DNA of 54,798 bases from Butyricicoccus sp. (GTDB lineage: Bacteria; Bacillota; Clostridia; Oscillospirales; Butyricicoccaceae), in NCBI GenBank assembly GCA_020025885.1, contig JAHHRJ010000008.1, forward strand, positions 1-54,798, read 5' to 3'. Under the pieces are notes generated by a model. The model saw only the letters and a list, made by a program, of their open reading frames with translations, was not told the DNA's origin and searched no databases. The position numbers and the translations under genes are program-made. Positions 6,256-15,395 of the stretch are shown piece by piece; the stretch's first letter is position 1; each line of letters begins with the position of its first letter.

Positions 6256-7119
6256 TTAATCAGATGCAAAATAGGGGGACACCATGGAAAGTGTGCGCAA
6301 GTGTGCCGCAGCGGATGGAAAATCGCGTTGCAGACGCGTTGCACAGCGTGTGCAAAAGTGTTTATACGCCTCTGTATCTTGCCGCATTTGCTGTTTGAAT
6401 CCCCAAATATGTGTGAACCAGTCTTGCCCAGAATAGAAAAGCTCTGGCAGTTCCATAAGGGAACAGATGGGGATATTTTTCTGCTTTGCGAGCATGGGTA
6501 AGAGTCTCTGCTCAGCAAACACCATATAGGTCAGGTGATGATCAGCGGGGGAGGCGGCACGCATAAAGTCCAGCGCGGTTTGGGTGTAGTATTCCGTAAA
6601 GTCTGCATCGGCAAACCAAGAAAGTGCGGTATTTGTGGGAAGTGCGTCCCAATCCAGCGCGGAAAAGTCAAAGGGGCGGTGTGTGTGCAGGGCTCTGGCG
6701 TCGGGGTAAATATCGGGCATGATCTGTTCCCGATGGATGACAGCGAGTTTGTGCGGCGCAAGGCGTGTGGATAGATCACGCCATACGATAAAATCGGTGT
6801 CCAGCATGACACAGGGCGCACCAAACTTGTGCAGGGCATAGAGTTTGCCTGCCGCCCAAAAACATATAGGATCAATGGTGCTGTCTATCTCGTCTAGCAC
6901 GGTTTGTATGCCACCGTCCCATAAAAATTCCAGTTCGCAGGTCTTATAATAATCCTGTGCAGTCGTGTCGCACAGCATAGAGATCGAACCGTTTTCACGC
7001 CGCCAGACAAGGGCAGACAGTGCAGTGGTCAATAGCTCTGCGGCGTCAATTGAATAGACGGTATCAACAGAATGGCGGGAGAAAAATGGTCTTGTCCAAT
7101 TGGAATGAAAGGCACGCAT
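6256..7119 (-). CDS. Putative glycosyltransferase-like protein of unknown function
   Basis: 287 residues, no signal peptide or membrane span. GAPCVMLDTDFIVWRDL (about 117-133) contains a D-x-D motif after a hydrophobic strand, as in nucleotide-sugar glycosyltransferases, and a WYxx/helix-rich region with several tryptophans follows. I do not recognise the family with certainty. The ATG at 7117-7119 lies 1 base from the stop of the upstream small gene, so the two are probably co-translated from the promoter at 7558-7586. It is near an FkbM methyltransferase gene, which hints at surface glycan work, but this is inference. Confidence 0.6.
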   Translation of the reverse strand: MRAFHSNWTRPFFSRHSVDTVYSIDAAELLTTALSALVWRRENGSISMLCDTTAQDYYKTCELEFLWDGGIQTVLDEIDSTIDPICFWAAGKLYALHKFGAPCVMLDTDFIVWRDLSTRLAPHKLAVIHREQIMPDIYPDARALHTHRPFDFSALDWDALPTNTALSWFADADFTEYYTQTALDFMRAASPADHHLTYMVFAEQRLLPMLAKQKNIPICSLMELPELFYSGQDWFTHIWGFKQQMRQDTEAYKHFCTRCATRLQRDFPSAAAHLRTLSMVSPYFASD

Positions 7120-7120
7120 A

Positions 7121-7528
7121 TTAAATTAGCTCCAAACCGTATCCACCTGCGCCAAATAAAATGCCGGAGGATGCACTGGAGAATGAACCAGAGGACACAT
7201 GAGAACCGAACAGCCAGCTTGTCTGCCATGAGGTGGAAAAGAAAGAGCACAGATAAGAAGAAGACCCCAAAAGCAGTTCACCTTTTGCCATAATCGGATA
7301 AGCAGGGGTTTTGACTTCAATTGGATACCAGCCAACATGAACAGGCGAAAGATTAAAAACAGCCTGTGGCATGGGTGTAGAGATTGCTTCTGGCGTGGGT
7401 TCTGCTTGCGGCATGGGATGTGGGGCACAGTGCCGTGTGAAGCTTTCCTCGTCAAATATGACCCCATCCAGCTCGCGAAAGTGTTCTGGATCAAGTTCTA
7501 AAATACGGTTTCTCTTTGTGGTCGCCAT
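7121..7528 (-). CDS. Hypothetical protein
   Basis: 135 residues, no recognised domain. The N-terminal half is charged (ATTKRNRILELDPEHFRELDGVIFDEESF), followed by a proline-rich stretch (QAEPTPEAISTPMPQ). The C-terminal 45 residues are rich in Ser, Gly, Phe and Trp, low in complexity and end FGAGGYGLELI, suggesting surface or membrane contact. I chose the second ATG (7528) because AAGGAGG is 8 bases away; the first in-frame ATG at 7534 is only 2 bases from it. First gene of a two-gene unit. Confidence 0.55.
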   Translation of the reverse strand: MATTKRNRILELDPEHFRELDGVIFDEESFTRHCAPHPMPQAEPTPEAISTPMPQAVFNLSPVHVGWYPIEVKTPAYPIMAKGELLLGSSSYLCSFFSTSWQTSWLFGSHVSSGSFSSASSGILFGAGGYGLELI

Positions 7529-7557
7529 GGGCATATCCTCCTTGCCAGTCTATTCTT

Positions 7558-7586
7558 ATTATAAAAGAACATACACCTTGGCGCAA
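7558..7586 (-). promoter_or_regulatory. Promoter of the two-gene minus-strand unit
   Basis: On the minus strand TTGCGC, 17-base spacer, TATAAT. It is divergent from the FkbM promoter 25 bp away. Confidence 0.6.
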
Positions 7587-7610
7587 CTGTTTTATCATCT
7601 GTGGGTGTGC

Positions 7611-7639
7611 TTTACATGTGCTTCGTTTTCGCGTATAAT
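7611..7639 (+). promoter_or_regulatory. Promoter of the FkbM methyltransferase gene
   Basis: TTTACA (7611-7616), 17-base spacer, TATAAT (7634-7639). Confidence 0.8.
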
Positions 7640-7668
7640 GAAGAAAAAACAGGACAAAGGAAATGAAA

Positions 7669-8745
7669 ATGGAATTTTTACAGGAGACCGAAAGTGTTTG
7701 GGAGCGATTACAGCGAGAAACGCACCCAATCATATTGTATGGCATGGGCGATGGTGCGGACAAAATCCTACGTGTATTTGCAGAAAAACAAATCCGTGCT
7801 TCGGGTGTGTTTGCCAGCGATGAATTTGTAAGAGGGCATAGCTTTGCAGGATTTCAGGTAAAAAAGTTATCAGATATTGTACAGGAATTTGGGCAAGATA
7901 TCGTAATCGTTTTGAGTTTTGCAAGTCAGCGTTCGGAACTGCTCCAACGCTTTTATGCACTGAACGCTCAGTTTGATCTTGTTGCGCCGGATGTGCCAGT
8001 TGCAGGCGAAGGGCTGTTTGACCTCGAATTTCTGCACAAGCATGCAGCAGAATTTGAGCAGGCGTATGCATGGATGGCAGATGAGACTTCCAGACAGGTT
8101 TTTGCGGATATTGTGAGTTTCAAGATCAGTGGGAAAATTGACTATTTGCGCCATTGTGAAACGGACAAAGACGAGATTTTCACGTCTGTTTTAAAACCAC
8201 ATACACAGGAGCACTTTGCAGACCTTGGCGCATACAATGGAGACACCATTCGGGAGCTGCTTTCTTACACAGGCGACGAATATGCGACCATCACAGCGCT
8301 AGAACCTGACCGACGTAATTTCCGCAAGCTCAGTAAGTATGCAGAGCAACAGTTGGACGCGGAACGAATTGAGCTTGTGCAGGCGGGCGGTTGGAACGAA
8401 GACACCACACTCACATTTGCGGCAAAGGCGGGGCGTAATTCCGCGCTTGCAGGACAGGGAACGCCAACACAGATGCGTGCACTGGACAGTGTACTGGATG
8501 GTGCGCCGTGCACCATGCTCAAACTGGATGTAGAGGGTGCGGAGTATCAAGCGCTCATGGGTGCAAAAGAAACGATTGCTCGCTCGCGTCCGCGGCTCAA
8601 TGTGGCGTGTTATCACCGCAATGAAGATCTGTTTGTATTGCCGCGGCTATTAAAGACCTTATGCCCAGAGTACCAGCTGTATTTGCGGCATCATCCCTAT
8701 GTACCTGCGTGGGATGTGAATTTGTATGCGGTGGTACAAGACTAA
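7669..8745 (+). CDS. FkbM family methyltransferase
   Basis: 358 residues. The C-terminal half has the FkbM fold: FADLGAYNGDTIRELL (SAM motif I), ITALEPDRRNFRKL, and the family signature MLKLDVEGAEYQALMGAKETI. The N-terminal 130 residues hold a nucleotide-binding-like start (PIILYGMGDGADKIL), seen in FkbM proteins of glycan clusters. It probably O-methylates a sugar or other small molecule; the substrate is unknown. Two ATGs are close together; the second (7669) is 7 bases from AAAGGA and preferred, while 7663 would be too close. Confidence 0.82.
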   Translation: MEFLQETESVWERLQRETHPIILYGMGDGADKILRVFAEKQIRASGVFASDEFVRGHSFAGFQVKKLSDIVQEFGQDIVIVLSFASQRSELLQRFYALNAQFDLVAPDVPVAGEGLFDLEFLHKHAAEFEQAYAWMADETSRQVFADIVSFKISGKIDYLRHCETDKDEIFTSVLKPHTQEHFADLGAYNGDTIRELLSYTGDEYATITALEPDRRNFRKLSKYAEQQLDAERIELVQAGGWNEDTTLTFAAKAGRNSALAGQGTPTQMRALDSVLDGAPCTMLKLDVEGAEYQALMGAKETIARSRPRLNVACYHRNEDLFVLPRLLKTLCPEYQLYLRHHPYVPAWDVNLYAVVQD

Positions 8746-8867
8746 AATAAGAAAACAAAAGATCATCAAAATTTGATAAAAAATTCATAAAAGGACTGGA
8801 AAAATTTTGGCGTACCCAGTATACTAGAAGAAGAACACCGCATAGCGGATAAAAGGAGAGTTGAAAA

Positions 8868-9296
8868 ATGGCAACTGGTTGTTTTTACTGTGAAGCGCAC
8901 GACGAAAGACGCGAAGCGATCATGCTTCAGGTTGGAAAAATGAAGGCGAGTACCCTGTATCTGTTCAAGGATCAGTCCCACAAGGGTCGCTGCGTGCTGG
9001 CACTCAATTCCCATAAAAAAGAACTGTATGAGTGCGATGCACAGGAGCGCAATGATTTTATGGAAGATCTTGCACGCGCATCTGAGGCAGTCAAGAAGCT
9101 ATGGGGCTGCACCAAGATCAATCTAGGCTCTTTTGGTGACACAAACCCACACCTGCATTTCCATATTGTGCCGAAGTATGAGGGCGGCTTTGAGTTTGGT
9201 GGTAGCTTTACCATCACCAGAGATACCCCTGTACATCTGGAACCAGCTGCTTATGAGGAAATGATCTCCATGCTCCAAAAGGAACTGGGGCTTTAA
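8868..9296 (+). CDS. HIT family protein (histidine-triad nucleotide hydrolase/transferase)
   Basis: 142 residues. The histidine triad is HLHFHIVPKY (HxHxH at 95-99), near the C-terminus. An N-terminal CFYC motif (5-8) could form a zinc site with a downstream histidine, as in Hint-like proteins. HIT proteins cleave or transfer nucleoside phosphates. The SD AAAGGAGAG is 7 bases before the ATG. Single gene with its own terminator. Confidence 0.88.
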   Translation: MATGCFYCEAHDERREAIMLQVGKMKASTLYLFKDQSHKGRCVLALNSHKKELYECDAQERNDFMEDLARASEAVKKLWGCTKINLGSFGDTNPHLHFHIVPKYEGGFEFGGSFTITRDTPVHLEPAAYEEMISMLQKELGL

Positions 9297-9306
9297 AATC
9301 GGTCTT

Positions 9307-9341
9307 GCCGTCCTGCTGCTTTCTTGTGGGGCGGCTTTTTT
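9307..9341 (+). terminator. Rho-independent terminator after the HIT gene
   Basis: GCCGTCC (9307-9313) pairs with GGGCGGC (9329-9335) and is followed by TTTTTT. Confidence 0.75.
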
Positions 9342-9369
9342 GTACGGTTTGTTAAATTTTAGCTTTTCA

Positions 9370-9398
9370 TTGCAATGTGGTATGTTATCCACTATAAT
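9370..9398 (+). promoter_or_regulatory. Promoter of the site-2 protease-scpAB-ytfJ operon
   Basis: TTGCAA (9370-9375), 17-base spacer, TATAAT (9393-9398). Transcription would begin near 9405, which decides the start codon of the next gene. Confidence 0.78.
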
Positions 9399-9433
9399 GG
9401 GAAATGTATCAGTATATCTGGAGGAATTTGTCT

Positions 9434-10102
9434 GTGTTACTTCAATCTTTGCTCAGAGGGGATATGCGCGGCTTCTTGATCACGCTCTGTCTGATGTTGC
9501 CTGCGGTCATTATCTGTCTATCGGTGCACGAATGTGCACACGGCTGGGTGGCGCGTGCACTGGGCGATCAAACCGCGCAGCGGGCGGGCAGACTGACCCT
9601 TGATCCGATGGCACATATTGATCCAATGGGATTTCTATGTATGCTCGTTTTTGGCTTTGGCTGGGCGCGTCCCGTTCCGGTCAATGTATCTGGTTTCCGG
9701 ATGAAGAACCGAAAGCTTGGTATGGCACTCGTGGCTTTGGCAGGTCCGCTGTCTAATTTCGTTTTGGCGTTTATCTGCTACACGATCACGCTTGTAATGG
9801 GGATGTATATTCAAAGCGATGCAATGTTTGTTCAGACACTTTCTATGTTCTTTTACTATATTGCATCACTATCTGTCGGTCTTGGTGTATTCAACCTGAT
9901 TCCGATTCCACCGCTCGATGGCTTTCGTGTATTCAACGCATTCGCACCATACAGCTTGCAGGCAAAGATCGAACGCTATCAGTCTGTTATTTTGCTCGCG
10001 ATCATCTTTATTGTGTACTTTGGCTTGTTTGATTATGTGATTATGGGCGTGAATAACTGGATTGTCAATCTGGTCTTCCGCATGGTGACCCTATTCCTAT
10101 GA
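9434..10102 (+). CDS. Site-2 protease family protein (peptidase M50)
   Basis: 222 residues of a small membrane zinc metalloprotease. The catalytic HECAH motif (32-36) lies in the first membrane region. A zinc-binding aspartate follows in IPIPPLDGFRVF, with about five hydrophobic spans in all. Substrate unknown; the family cleaves within membranes. I prefer the GTG at 9434, with GGAGG (9419-9423) upstream; the in-frame ATG at 9404 coincides with the predicted transcription start. The stop overlaps the scpA start (ATGA), the usual clostridial M50-scpA-scpB order. Confidence 0.88.
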   Translation: MLLQSLLRGDMRGFLITLCLMLPAVIICLSVHECAHGWVARALGDQTAQRAGRLTLDPMAHIDPMGFLCMLVFGFGWARPVPVNVSGFRMKNRKLGMALVALAGPLSNFVLAFICYTITLVMGMYIQSDAMFVQTLSMFFYYIASLSVGLGVFNLIPIPPLDGFRVFNAFAPYSLQAKIERYQSVILLAIIFIVYFGLFDYVIMGVNNWIVNLVFRMVTLFL

Positions 10103-10821
10103 GTCAAATGACGTTTCATCTTGCTGAATTTGATGGTCCACTTGATCTGCTGCTGCATTTGATCGCACGCAACAAGGTGTCCATCTATGATATCCCGATC
10201 GCGTCCATCTTGGAACAGTATTTGGAAATTTTACATGCAGCAGAAGAGCTGGATCTGGACGTTGCAGGTGATTTTATTGCAATGGCAGCACAGCTTGTCT
10301 ACATCAAATCCCGCATGTTATTGCCCAAGCCAGAAACCGAACCGCAGGAAGACCCTCGCGCACAACTGGTGGAACAGCTGATCGAGTACCAGCGCATGAA
10401 AGAAATGACCCCATATTTTCGTGCGCATATCGACTATGGACGCGATCGCATGACCAAGCCTCCTGAACCGCAGGAACCAGGCGCACCAGTCGAATATCAT
10501 CATGTGCCAGAAGAACTCGTGCGCGCGGCACATGCGATTTTGGAGCGTATCCAGCGGCGTACACCGCCGTCTGTGTCAGCGTTTCGTGGTATCGTTGGGC
10601 ATGAGGCAGTGCCTGTGCATGTACAGATCACCGCGATCTTAAAGCGCTTTGAAACAGAACAGCATGTCCGGTTTTTAAGTCTGTTTGAAGATGCGCGGAG
10701 TCGTTCGGAAGTGGTGGCAACCTTTTTGGCAGTTTTGGAGCTTTCCAAGACACGGAACATTACCATAACAGGTGAGGGTGATGCGATAGAATTGACACTT
10801 GCAGAGGAGGGAGAGGTATGA
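10099..10821 (+). CDS. scpA: Segregation and condensation protein A
   Basis: 240 residues, the kleisin subunit of the bacterial condensin. FHLAEFDGPLDLLLHLIARNKVSIYDIPI is the hallmark N-terminus, and the winged-helix C-terminus binds the SMC head (FLAVLELSKTRNITI). With ScpB and SMC it compacts and separates chromosomes. Both ends overlap neighbours by 4 bp, so translation is coupled. Confidence 0.96.
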   Translation: MSQMTFHLAEFDGPLDLLLHLIARNKVSIYDIPIASILEQYLEILHAAEELDLDVAGDFIAMAAQLVYIKSRMLLPKPETEPQEDPRAQLVEQLIEYQRMKEMTPYFRAHIDYGRDRMTKPPEPQEPGAPVEYHHVPEELVRAAHAILERIQRRTPPSVSAFRGIVGHEAVPVHVQITAILKRFETEQHVRFLSLFEDARSRSEVVATFLAVLELSKTRNITITGEGDAIELTLAEEGEV

Positions 10822-11360
10822 CACAGCTGGAAGCTGTACTGGAAGCAATTTTGTTTGCGGTGGGTGATGCTGTGCCAGTCAGTCGTCTGATCACGGCGGC
10901 AGATGCCGAGCCAGCCGCAGTTGCACATGCACTGCATGGACTGGAAACGCACTATACGCAGGCTGGAAGCGGCATTGAGCTTGTGCGCATGAAAGATAAG
11001 GTGCAGCTATGTACACGTCCAGAATATGCACTGGCAGTGCGGCGTGCGACGGAAAGCCGGAAACCGCCCGCACTCTCAGCGGCGGCACTGGAAGTCTTAA
11101 CGGTCGTTGCCTATCGCCAGCCAGTCACACGCGCTTATATTGAGCAGCTTCGCGGCGTGGATTCCAGCGGTACAGTAGCAAGCCTGCTCGAAAAGGGACT
11201 GATCGAACCGTGTGGACATCTAGATGTGCCGGGCAGGCCAACCCTGTTCCGCACAACAGACGCATTTTTGCGAACTTTTGGAATTTCAGGTTTAACAGAA
11301 TTGCCCAATCTGCCGGAATGGAATCCTGAAGAGCAAATGGTCATAGGAGAAATGGAGTGA
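10818..11360 (+). CDS. scpB: Segregation and condensation protein B
   Basis: 180 residues with tandem winged helices: LEAILFAVGDAVPVSRL in the first, LTVVAYRQPVTRAYIEQLRGVDSSGTVASLLEKGLI in the second. It dimerises and binds ScpA in the SMC-ScpAB complex. Its start overlaps the scpA stop. Confidence 0.96.
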   Translation: MTQLEAVLEAILFAVGDAVPVSRLITAADAEPAAVAHALHGLETHYTQAGSGIELVRMKDKVQLCTRPEYALAVRRATESRKPPALSAAALEVLTVVAYRQPVTRAYIEQLRGVDSSGTVASLLEKGLIEPCGHLDVPGRPTLFRTTDAFLRTFGISGLTELPNLPEWNPEEQMVIGEME

Positions 11361-11366
11361 CAAGGC

Positions 11367-11987
11367 GTGGCAAAGTTTTTTACGATTGTCGGAATTTTGC
11401 TGGCTGTTGTGTTAGGGCTTTTGTTTTTACTGCTCTGCCTGCGTGTAGGTGCACAAATGGAAGCACAAAACGGAAAATTTACGCTGCGTGTGCGAGTCGG
11501 TTCGTTTTGCAAGACCATCGAGCGAAAGAAAGGCGCAAAGTTACCGGAAAAGAAGCCGTCTGAGCAAAAAGAAGAAGCATCCACAGAAGAACCAGAGGCT
11601 AATGCTCCACCGTGGGCGGCTATGGATTGGGGCGATCTCATCTGTGAACTGCTGAGCTTTTTTGATGATGTCAAAGATCGGCTGCGTATCGATATTCTGC
11701 GTGCGTATGTTTTGCTTGCAACAGGAGATGCGGCAAAAACAGGACTGTACCTTGGAGGTGCTTCCGCCCTCAGTGGTATGATTTACCCATTTTTTGCACA
11801 AAATTTTAAAATAAAAGAGCTAAGTGTCCATGTAGATGGAGATTTTGAGGGCAATCGCACGAAGTATGATCTATGCTTTGCGTGCTCCTTTCGCCCCATC
11901 CGCATGATTGTGGTTGGGATACGGCATGGGCGCAGGCTCTATCATATGGTCAAACAAACACAGTCTGTGGAGGCGAAAAAAATATGA
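11367..11987 (+). CDS. DUF2953 domain-containing membrane protein (YtfI-like)
   Basis: 206 residues. One N-terminal membrane span (7-27), an acidic-lysine linker (52-78) and a C-terminal DUF2953 region (SGMIYPFFAQNFKIKELSVHVDGDFEGNRTK in parts, then SFRPIRMIVVGIRHGRRLY). In Bacillus its homologue YtfI is next to ytfJ and sporulation-linked, matching the order here. GTG start at 11367, with GGAG at the scpB stop as ribosome binding site. Its stop overlaps the ytfJ start by 4 bp. Confidence 0.82.
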   Translation: MAKFFTIVGILLAVVLGLLFLLLCLRVGAQMEAQNGKFTLRVRVGSFCKTIERKKGAKLPEKKPSEQKEEASTEEPEANAPPWAAMDWGDLICELLSFFDDVKDRLRIDILRAYVLLATGDAAKTGLYLGGASALSGMIYPFFAQNFKIKELSVHVDGDFEGNRTKYDLCFACSFRPIRMIVVGIRHGRRLYHMVKQTQSVEAKKI

Positions 11988-12415
11988 ATGAACATCATCC
12001 CATTCAAGATTTGATGACGGAAACAATGGAAAAGATCAAGAGCATGGTGGATGTGGATACCACAGTTGGTACGCCCATCACAACACCAGATGGTACAACG
12101 GTCATTCCGGTTTCCCGTGTGATGTTTGGATTTGGTTCAGGCGGCAGTGATTACCAGTCCCGTAATGCAAAAGACAATACACCGCTGTGCTTTGGCGGCG
12201 GCGGTGGTGCGGGTGTCACCGTGACTCCAATCTGCTTTTTGGTCATCTCTCCAACTGAGGGAACCCATGTGGTCGGTATCAATGCGCAGGCAGTCAACAC
12301 AGCGGATCGTCTTGTCGAGATGATCCCAGGCGCGGTTGGAAAAGTATCGAGCTTTTTCGCCAAGCGCGGCACAGAAGATACCGAAACCCCAACAGCAGGA
12401 ACATCAGAAAATTAA
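11984..12415 (+). CDS. ytfJ: GerW family sporulation protein YtfJ
   Basis: 143 residues. The conserved core includes GTPITTPDGTTVIPVSRVMFGFGSGG and a glycine-rich CFGGGGGAGVTVTPICFLVI, diagnostic of YtfJ/GerW. In Bacillus it is made in the forespore and needed for germination with lysozyme-type or SleB pathways. The ATG at 11984 has GGAGG 10 bases upstream inside the DUF2953 gene. Confidence 0.92.
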   Translation: MNEHHPIQDLMTETMEKIKSMVDVDTTVGTPITTPDGTTVIPVSRVMFGFGSGGSDYQSRNAKDNTPLCFGGGGGAGVTVTPICFLVISPTEGTHVVGINAQAVNTADRLVEMIPGAVGKVSSFFAKRGTEDTETPTAGTSEN

Positions 12416-12448
12416 AGCCAAGCCCCATACTTGCTGCATAATTTTGGG

Positions 12449-12483
12449 AACCTACTCATATGCTTCATGAGTAGGTTTTCTTT
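12449..12483 (+). terminator. Rho-independent terminator after ytfJ
   Basis: An 11-bp perfect stem (12449-12459 with 12467-12477) is followed by TTTTCTTT. It ends the operon that starts at 9405. Confidence 0.85.
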
Positions 12484-12506
12484 ATCAGCAGGCAGGAGGG
12501 AACGCA

Positions 12507-13637
12507 ATGCGGGCATGCAGACGGCTGGCAAAACATATGGTATGGGTGACCGTTTTTCTTGCGGTTTCTCTGGGAACACAGGCGAAGGCGATCAGTGCAC
12601 AGAGCGCAGTGGTGCTCGATGCAGATACTGGGGCGGTGCGCTATGCGCACAATGCGCAGGAAGTGCTCCCAATGGCGTCTACGACTAAGATCATGACGGC
12701 ATTGTGTGCGATCGAATCGGGTGACCTAGATCGCGTCTATACGGTAAAGCCAGAGTACACGCAGACGGAAGGCTCGTCGATGTATTTAAAGCCGGGGGAG
12801 CAGCTTACCATACGAGACACACTATATGGACTCATGCTTATGAGCGGCAATGATGCAGCACTCGCAGTCGCGGGAGAATGCGGCGGGCTGGAATCATTCG
12901 TGTGCCAGATGAATGACAAGGCGAAGGAGCTGGGGCTTTCCCATACCCATTTTGAAAACCCCAATGGACTGGATGGGGAAACACACCATACCACGGCGAA
13001 GGAACTTGCAGAGCTGACAGCATTTGCACTGAAAAACCATGATTTTCGTGAAATCGTAGGCACATGGAGCACGACACGAGCGAACAGGACGATGACCAAT
13101 CACAACAAGATGCTGAAGCTGTATGACGGCGCGATCGGCGTGAAAACAGGCTTTACCAAAAAATGTGGCAGATGCCTTGTATCGGCGGCAGAACGCAATG
13201 GACGAACGCTCGTGGCAGTCACGCTCAATGACCCAGATGACTGGAAAGACCATGCGGAACTCTTGGACAATGCATTTGCACAATATGAACCAGTTACGCT
13301 GCATGAGAGCGGCGCGGTCGTGGGGAAAGTTCCCGTAGAGGGAGGCACAGAGCCAGAAGTATCCCTTTGTGCCGACCGCACGCTGGAAATTTGGCTGGCA
13401 CCAGAAGAAAAGGAACAAATCGAAACCACATATCGCGGCAGACACTTTGTCTATGCACCGGCAGTGCAGGGCGATTATTATGGGGAGATCGTGTATCACA
13501 TAGGAGATCACATTCTGCGAACGGATACTTTGACATATGATAAGGATATTGAGCAGATCCCGCCAAAGCCGGGACTGCTCACGCGCTGTATCGATTTTAT
13601 TTGCGGATTATTTGGTCTCGAGAAAACAGAAAAATAG
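12507..13637 (+). CDS. D-alanyl-D-alanine carboxypeptidase (DacF-type, S11 family)
   Basis: 376 residues with a signal peptide (1-28, AKA/I cleavage). The penicillin-binding motifs are S-x-x-K at 58-61 (ASTTKIM), SGN (about 114-116) and KTG (about 216-218). It trims the terminal D-alanine from peptidoglycan peptides outside the membrane; the C-terminal domain continues beyond the catalytic fold to a short tail. Sporulation neighbours suggest the DacF/DacB role in spore cortex or a vegetative DacA role; the sequence alone does not decide. Good SD GGAGGG. Confidence 0.92.
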   Translation: MRACRRLAKHMVWVTVFLAVSLGTQAKAISAQSAVVLDADTGAVRYAHNAQEVLPMASTTKIMTALCAIESGDLDRVYTVKPEYTQTEGSSMYLKPGEQLTIRDTLYGLMLMSGNDAALAVAGECGGLESFVCQMNDKAKELGLSHTHFENPNGLDGETHHTTAKELAELTAFALKNHDFREIVGTWSTTRANRTMTNHNKMLKLYDGAIGVKTGFTKKCGRCLVSAAERNGRTLVAVTLNDPDDWKDHAELLDNAFAQYEPVTLHESGAVVGKVPVEGGTEPEVSLCADRTLEIWLAPEEKEQIETTYRGRHFVYAPAVQGDYYGEIVYHIGDHILRTDTLTYDKDIEQIPPKPGLLTRCIDFICGLFGLEKTEK

Positions 13638-13656
13638 AGAGAGAATGGAGTTTCAT

Positions 13657-14367
13657 ATGAAAGAAAGAATTCAGAAAATTATGGCTCAGGCAGGTCTGTG
13701 CTCCCGCCGTGCAGCAGAGGAAATGATTCGTGCAGGTGCGGTAACTGTCAATGGACACAAAGCTGGACTGGGTGACAGTGCAGACCCAGTACGCGATAAG
13801 ATCGTCGTCAACGGTAAGCCGCTGCGCCGTGCTGAGGAAAAGGTATACCTGATGCTCAATAAGCCGCGTGGCTATGTATCTACCCTCAAGGACGAGCGTG
13901 GACGCAAGACAGTGGGGCAGCTGGTGCACGGCTGCAAGGCGCGTGTTTACCCGATCGGTCGATTGGATGCAGATTCAGAGGGGCTACTGCTCATGACCAA
14001 CGATGGCGAGCTGACCCTGCATCTGACACATCCATCCCATGAGGCGGGCAAGACCTATCTTGTCAGTGTGCGTGGTGACTTAAAGCGCATTACAGAAATG
14101 CAAGAGCCAATGGAAATCGATGGCTATACGGTGCAGCCAGCACAGGTCTATATCCGCGATCAGGCGTCTGACACAGAGGCACATCTGGAAATGACCATCC
14201 ACGAGGGACGCAACCGCCAGATTCGTAAAATGTGCGAAAAGTGCGGTTTGGAAGTGCGCCGCCTCAAGCGCATTGCAGTTGGCGAGCTGTATCTTGACCC
14301 AAAGCTGGCACCGGGAAAGTGGCGTATGCTCACACCAGAAGAAGTTGCATATTTGAAGGAGTTTTAA
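13657..14367 (+). CDS. rluB: Ribosomal large subunit pseudouridine synthase B (RsuA/RluB family)
   Basis: 236 residues. The N-terminal S4 RNA-binding domain starts MKERIQKIMAQAGLCSRRAAEEMI. The catalytic motif GRLDADSEGLLLM has the active aspartate at 104, and the family motif EGRNRQIRKMCEKCG lies near the C-terminus. It isomerises a uridine in 23S rRNA to pseudouridine. I chose ATG 13657 (GGAG 6 bases upstream); ATG 13645 in frame would add four residues. It is 19 bp after the carboxypeptidase, probably co-transcribed. Confidence 0.9.
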   Translation: MKERIQKIMAQAGLCSRRAAEEMIRAGAVTVNGHKAGLGDSADPVRDKIVVNGKPLRRAEEKVYLMLNKPRGYVSTLKDERGRKTVGQLVHGCKARVYPIGRLDADSEGLLLMTNDGELTLHLTHPSHEAGKTYLVSVRGDLKRITEMQEPMEIDGYTVQPAQVYIRDQASDTEAHLEMTIHEGRNRQIRKMCEKCGLEVRRLKRIAVGELYLDPKLAPGKWRMLTPEEVAYLKEF

Positions 14368-14436
14368 GGAAATCCTGCAAAAAACCTATAAAAGCTCTTG
14401 CTTTTTTAGAAATGATTGCATACAATGGGAATAGAC

Positions 14437-14467
14437 CGCTGCACCATCACACCGGTGCAGCGTTTTT
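14437..14467 (+). terminator. Rho-independent terminator after rluB
   Basis: CGCTGCACC (14437-14445) pairs with GGTGCAGCG (14454-14462) and is followed by TTTTT. A weaker AAAAGC/GCTTTT hairpin with T-run lies just upstream at about 14389-14407. Confidence 0.85.
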
Positions 14468-14531
14468 ATGTGAAAAAACGTGCTGTATCCCGAATTATGG
14501 CACGGATTAGAGGAGACGAAAAGGCACTGCT

Positions 14532-15395
14532 ATGAATGATTTAATGAACCGAATTCAGTGCAATCTGCCAGAATTTTCCAAGGGACAGCGGTTGATTGCG
14601 CGATATATTACAGAACACTATGACAAGGCGGCATTTATGACGGCAAGCCGTTTGGGTGCTACGGTTGGCGTTAGTGAGTCCACTGTGGTGCGCTTTGCAA
14701 CCGAACTCGGTTATGATGGATATCCCCATTTACAAAAGACATTACAGGAAATGATTCGCAACCGTTTGACGGCAGTACAGCGCATGGAAGTCACAAATGA
14801 CCGCATGGGCAACCGTGATGTTTTGCAGGCGGTACTGGGTGCAGATGTCGAAAAGATCCGCATGACGCTGGATGAAATCGATCGTGATGCATTCCATAAT
14901 GCGGTAGAAGCAATCACAAAGGCGCGGAGAATCTATATCCTAGGGGTAAGATCTTCATCCGCACTGGCAAACTTTCTGGGGTTCTATTTCTCGCTCATTT
15001 TTGAGAATGTACAGCTCGTGCATACCAATACAGTCAGCGAGATTTTTGAACAGATCTTGCGTGTGGGGCCGGAAGATGTGTTTATTGGCATCAGCTTTCC
15101 ACGCTACTCCAAGCGCACACTGTCTGCAATGAAATATTCCAAGGATCAAGGTGCAAATGTGATTGCGCTGACTGACTCGGGATTGTCCCCGCTGACACGC
15201 TATGCAGACCACGTACTGATTGCGAAAAGTGATATGGCGTCCTTTGTGGATTCTTTGGTCGCGCCGCTTTCGGTCATCAATGCACTGATCGTTGCAGTCG
15301 GTATGAACCGTCAGCAGGAAATTGAAGGAACATTTAACAAACTGGAATCTATTTGGGAAGAATATCAGGTTTATGAAAAGCTGGAGGACGAATAA
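14532..15395 (+). CDS. MurR/RpiR family transcriptional regulator
   Basis: 287 residues. The N-terminal HTH_6 domain (about 1-77) includes ASRLGATVGVSESTVVRFATELGYDGYPHLQK. The C-terminal SIS sugar-phosphate domain (about 125-265) includes IYILGVRSSSALANFLGFYFS and GISFPRYSKRTLSAMKY. Such regulators sense phosphosugars and control sugar or cell-wall catabolic genes. No sugar gene is adjacent, so its targets are elsewhere or it controls the downstream set. AAAAGG 7 bases before the ATG. Confidence 0.9.
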   Translation: MNDLMNRIQCNLPEFSKGQRLIARYITEHYDKAAFMTASRLGATVGVSESTVVRFATELGYDGYPHLQKTLQEMIRNRLTAVQRMEVTNDRMGNRDVLQAVLGADVEKIRMTLDEIDRDAFHNAVEAITKARRIYILGVRSSSALANFLGFYFSLIFENVQLVHTNTVSEIFEQILRVGPEDVFIGISFPRYSKRTLSAMKYSKDQGANVIALTDSGLSPLTRYADHVLIAKSDMASFVDSLVAPLSVINALIVAVGMNRQQEIEGTFNKLESIWEEYQVYEKLEDE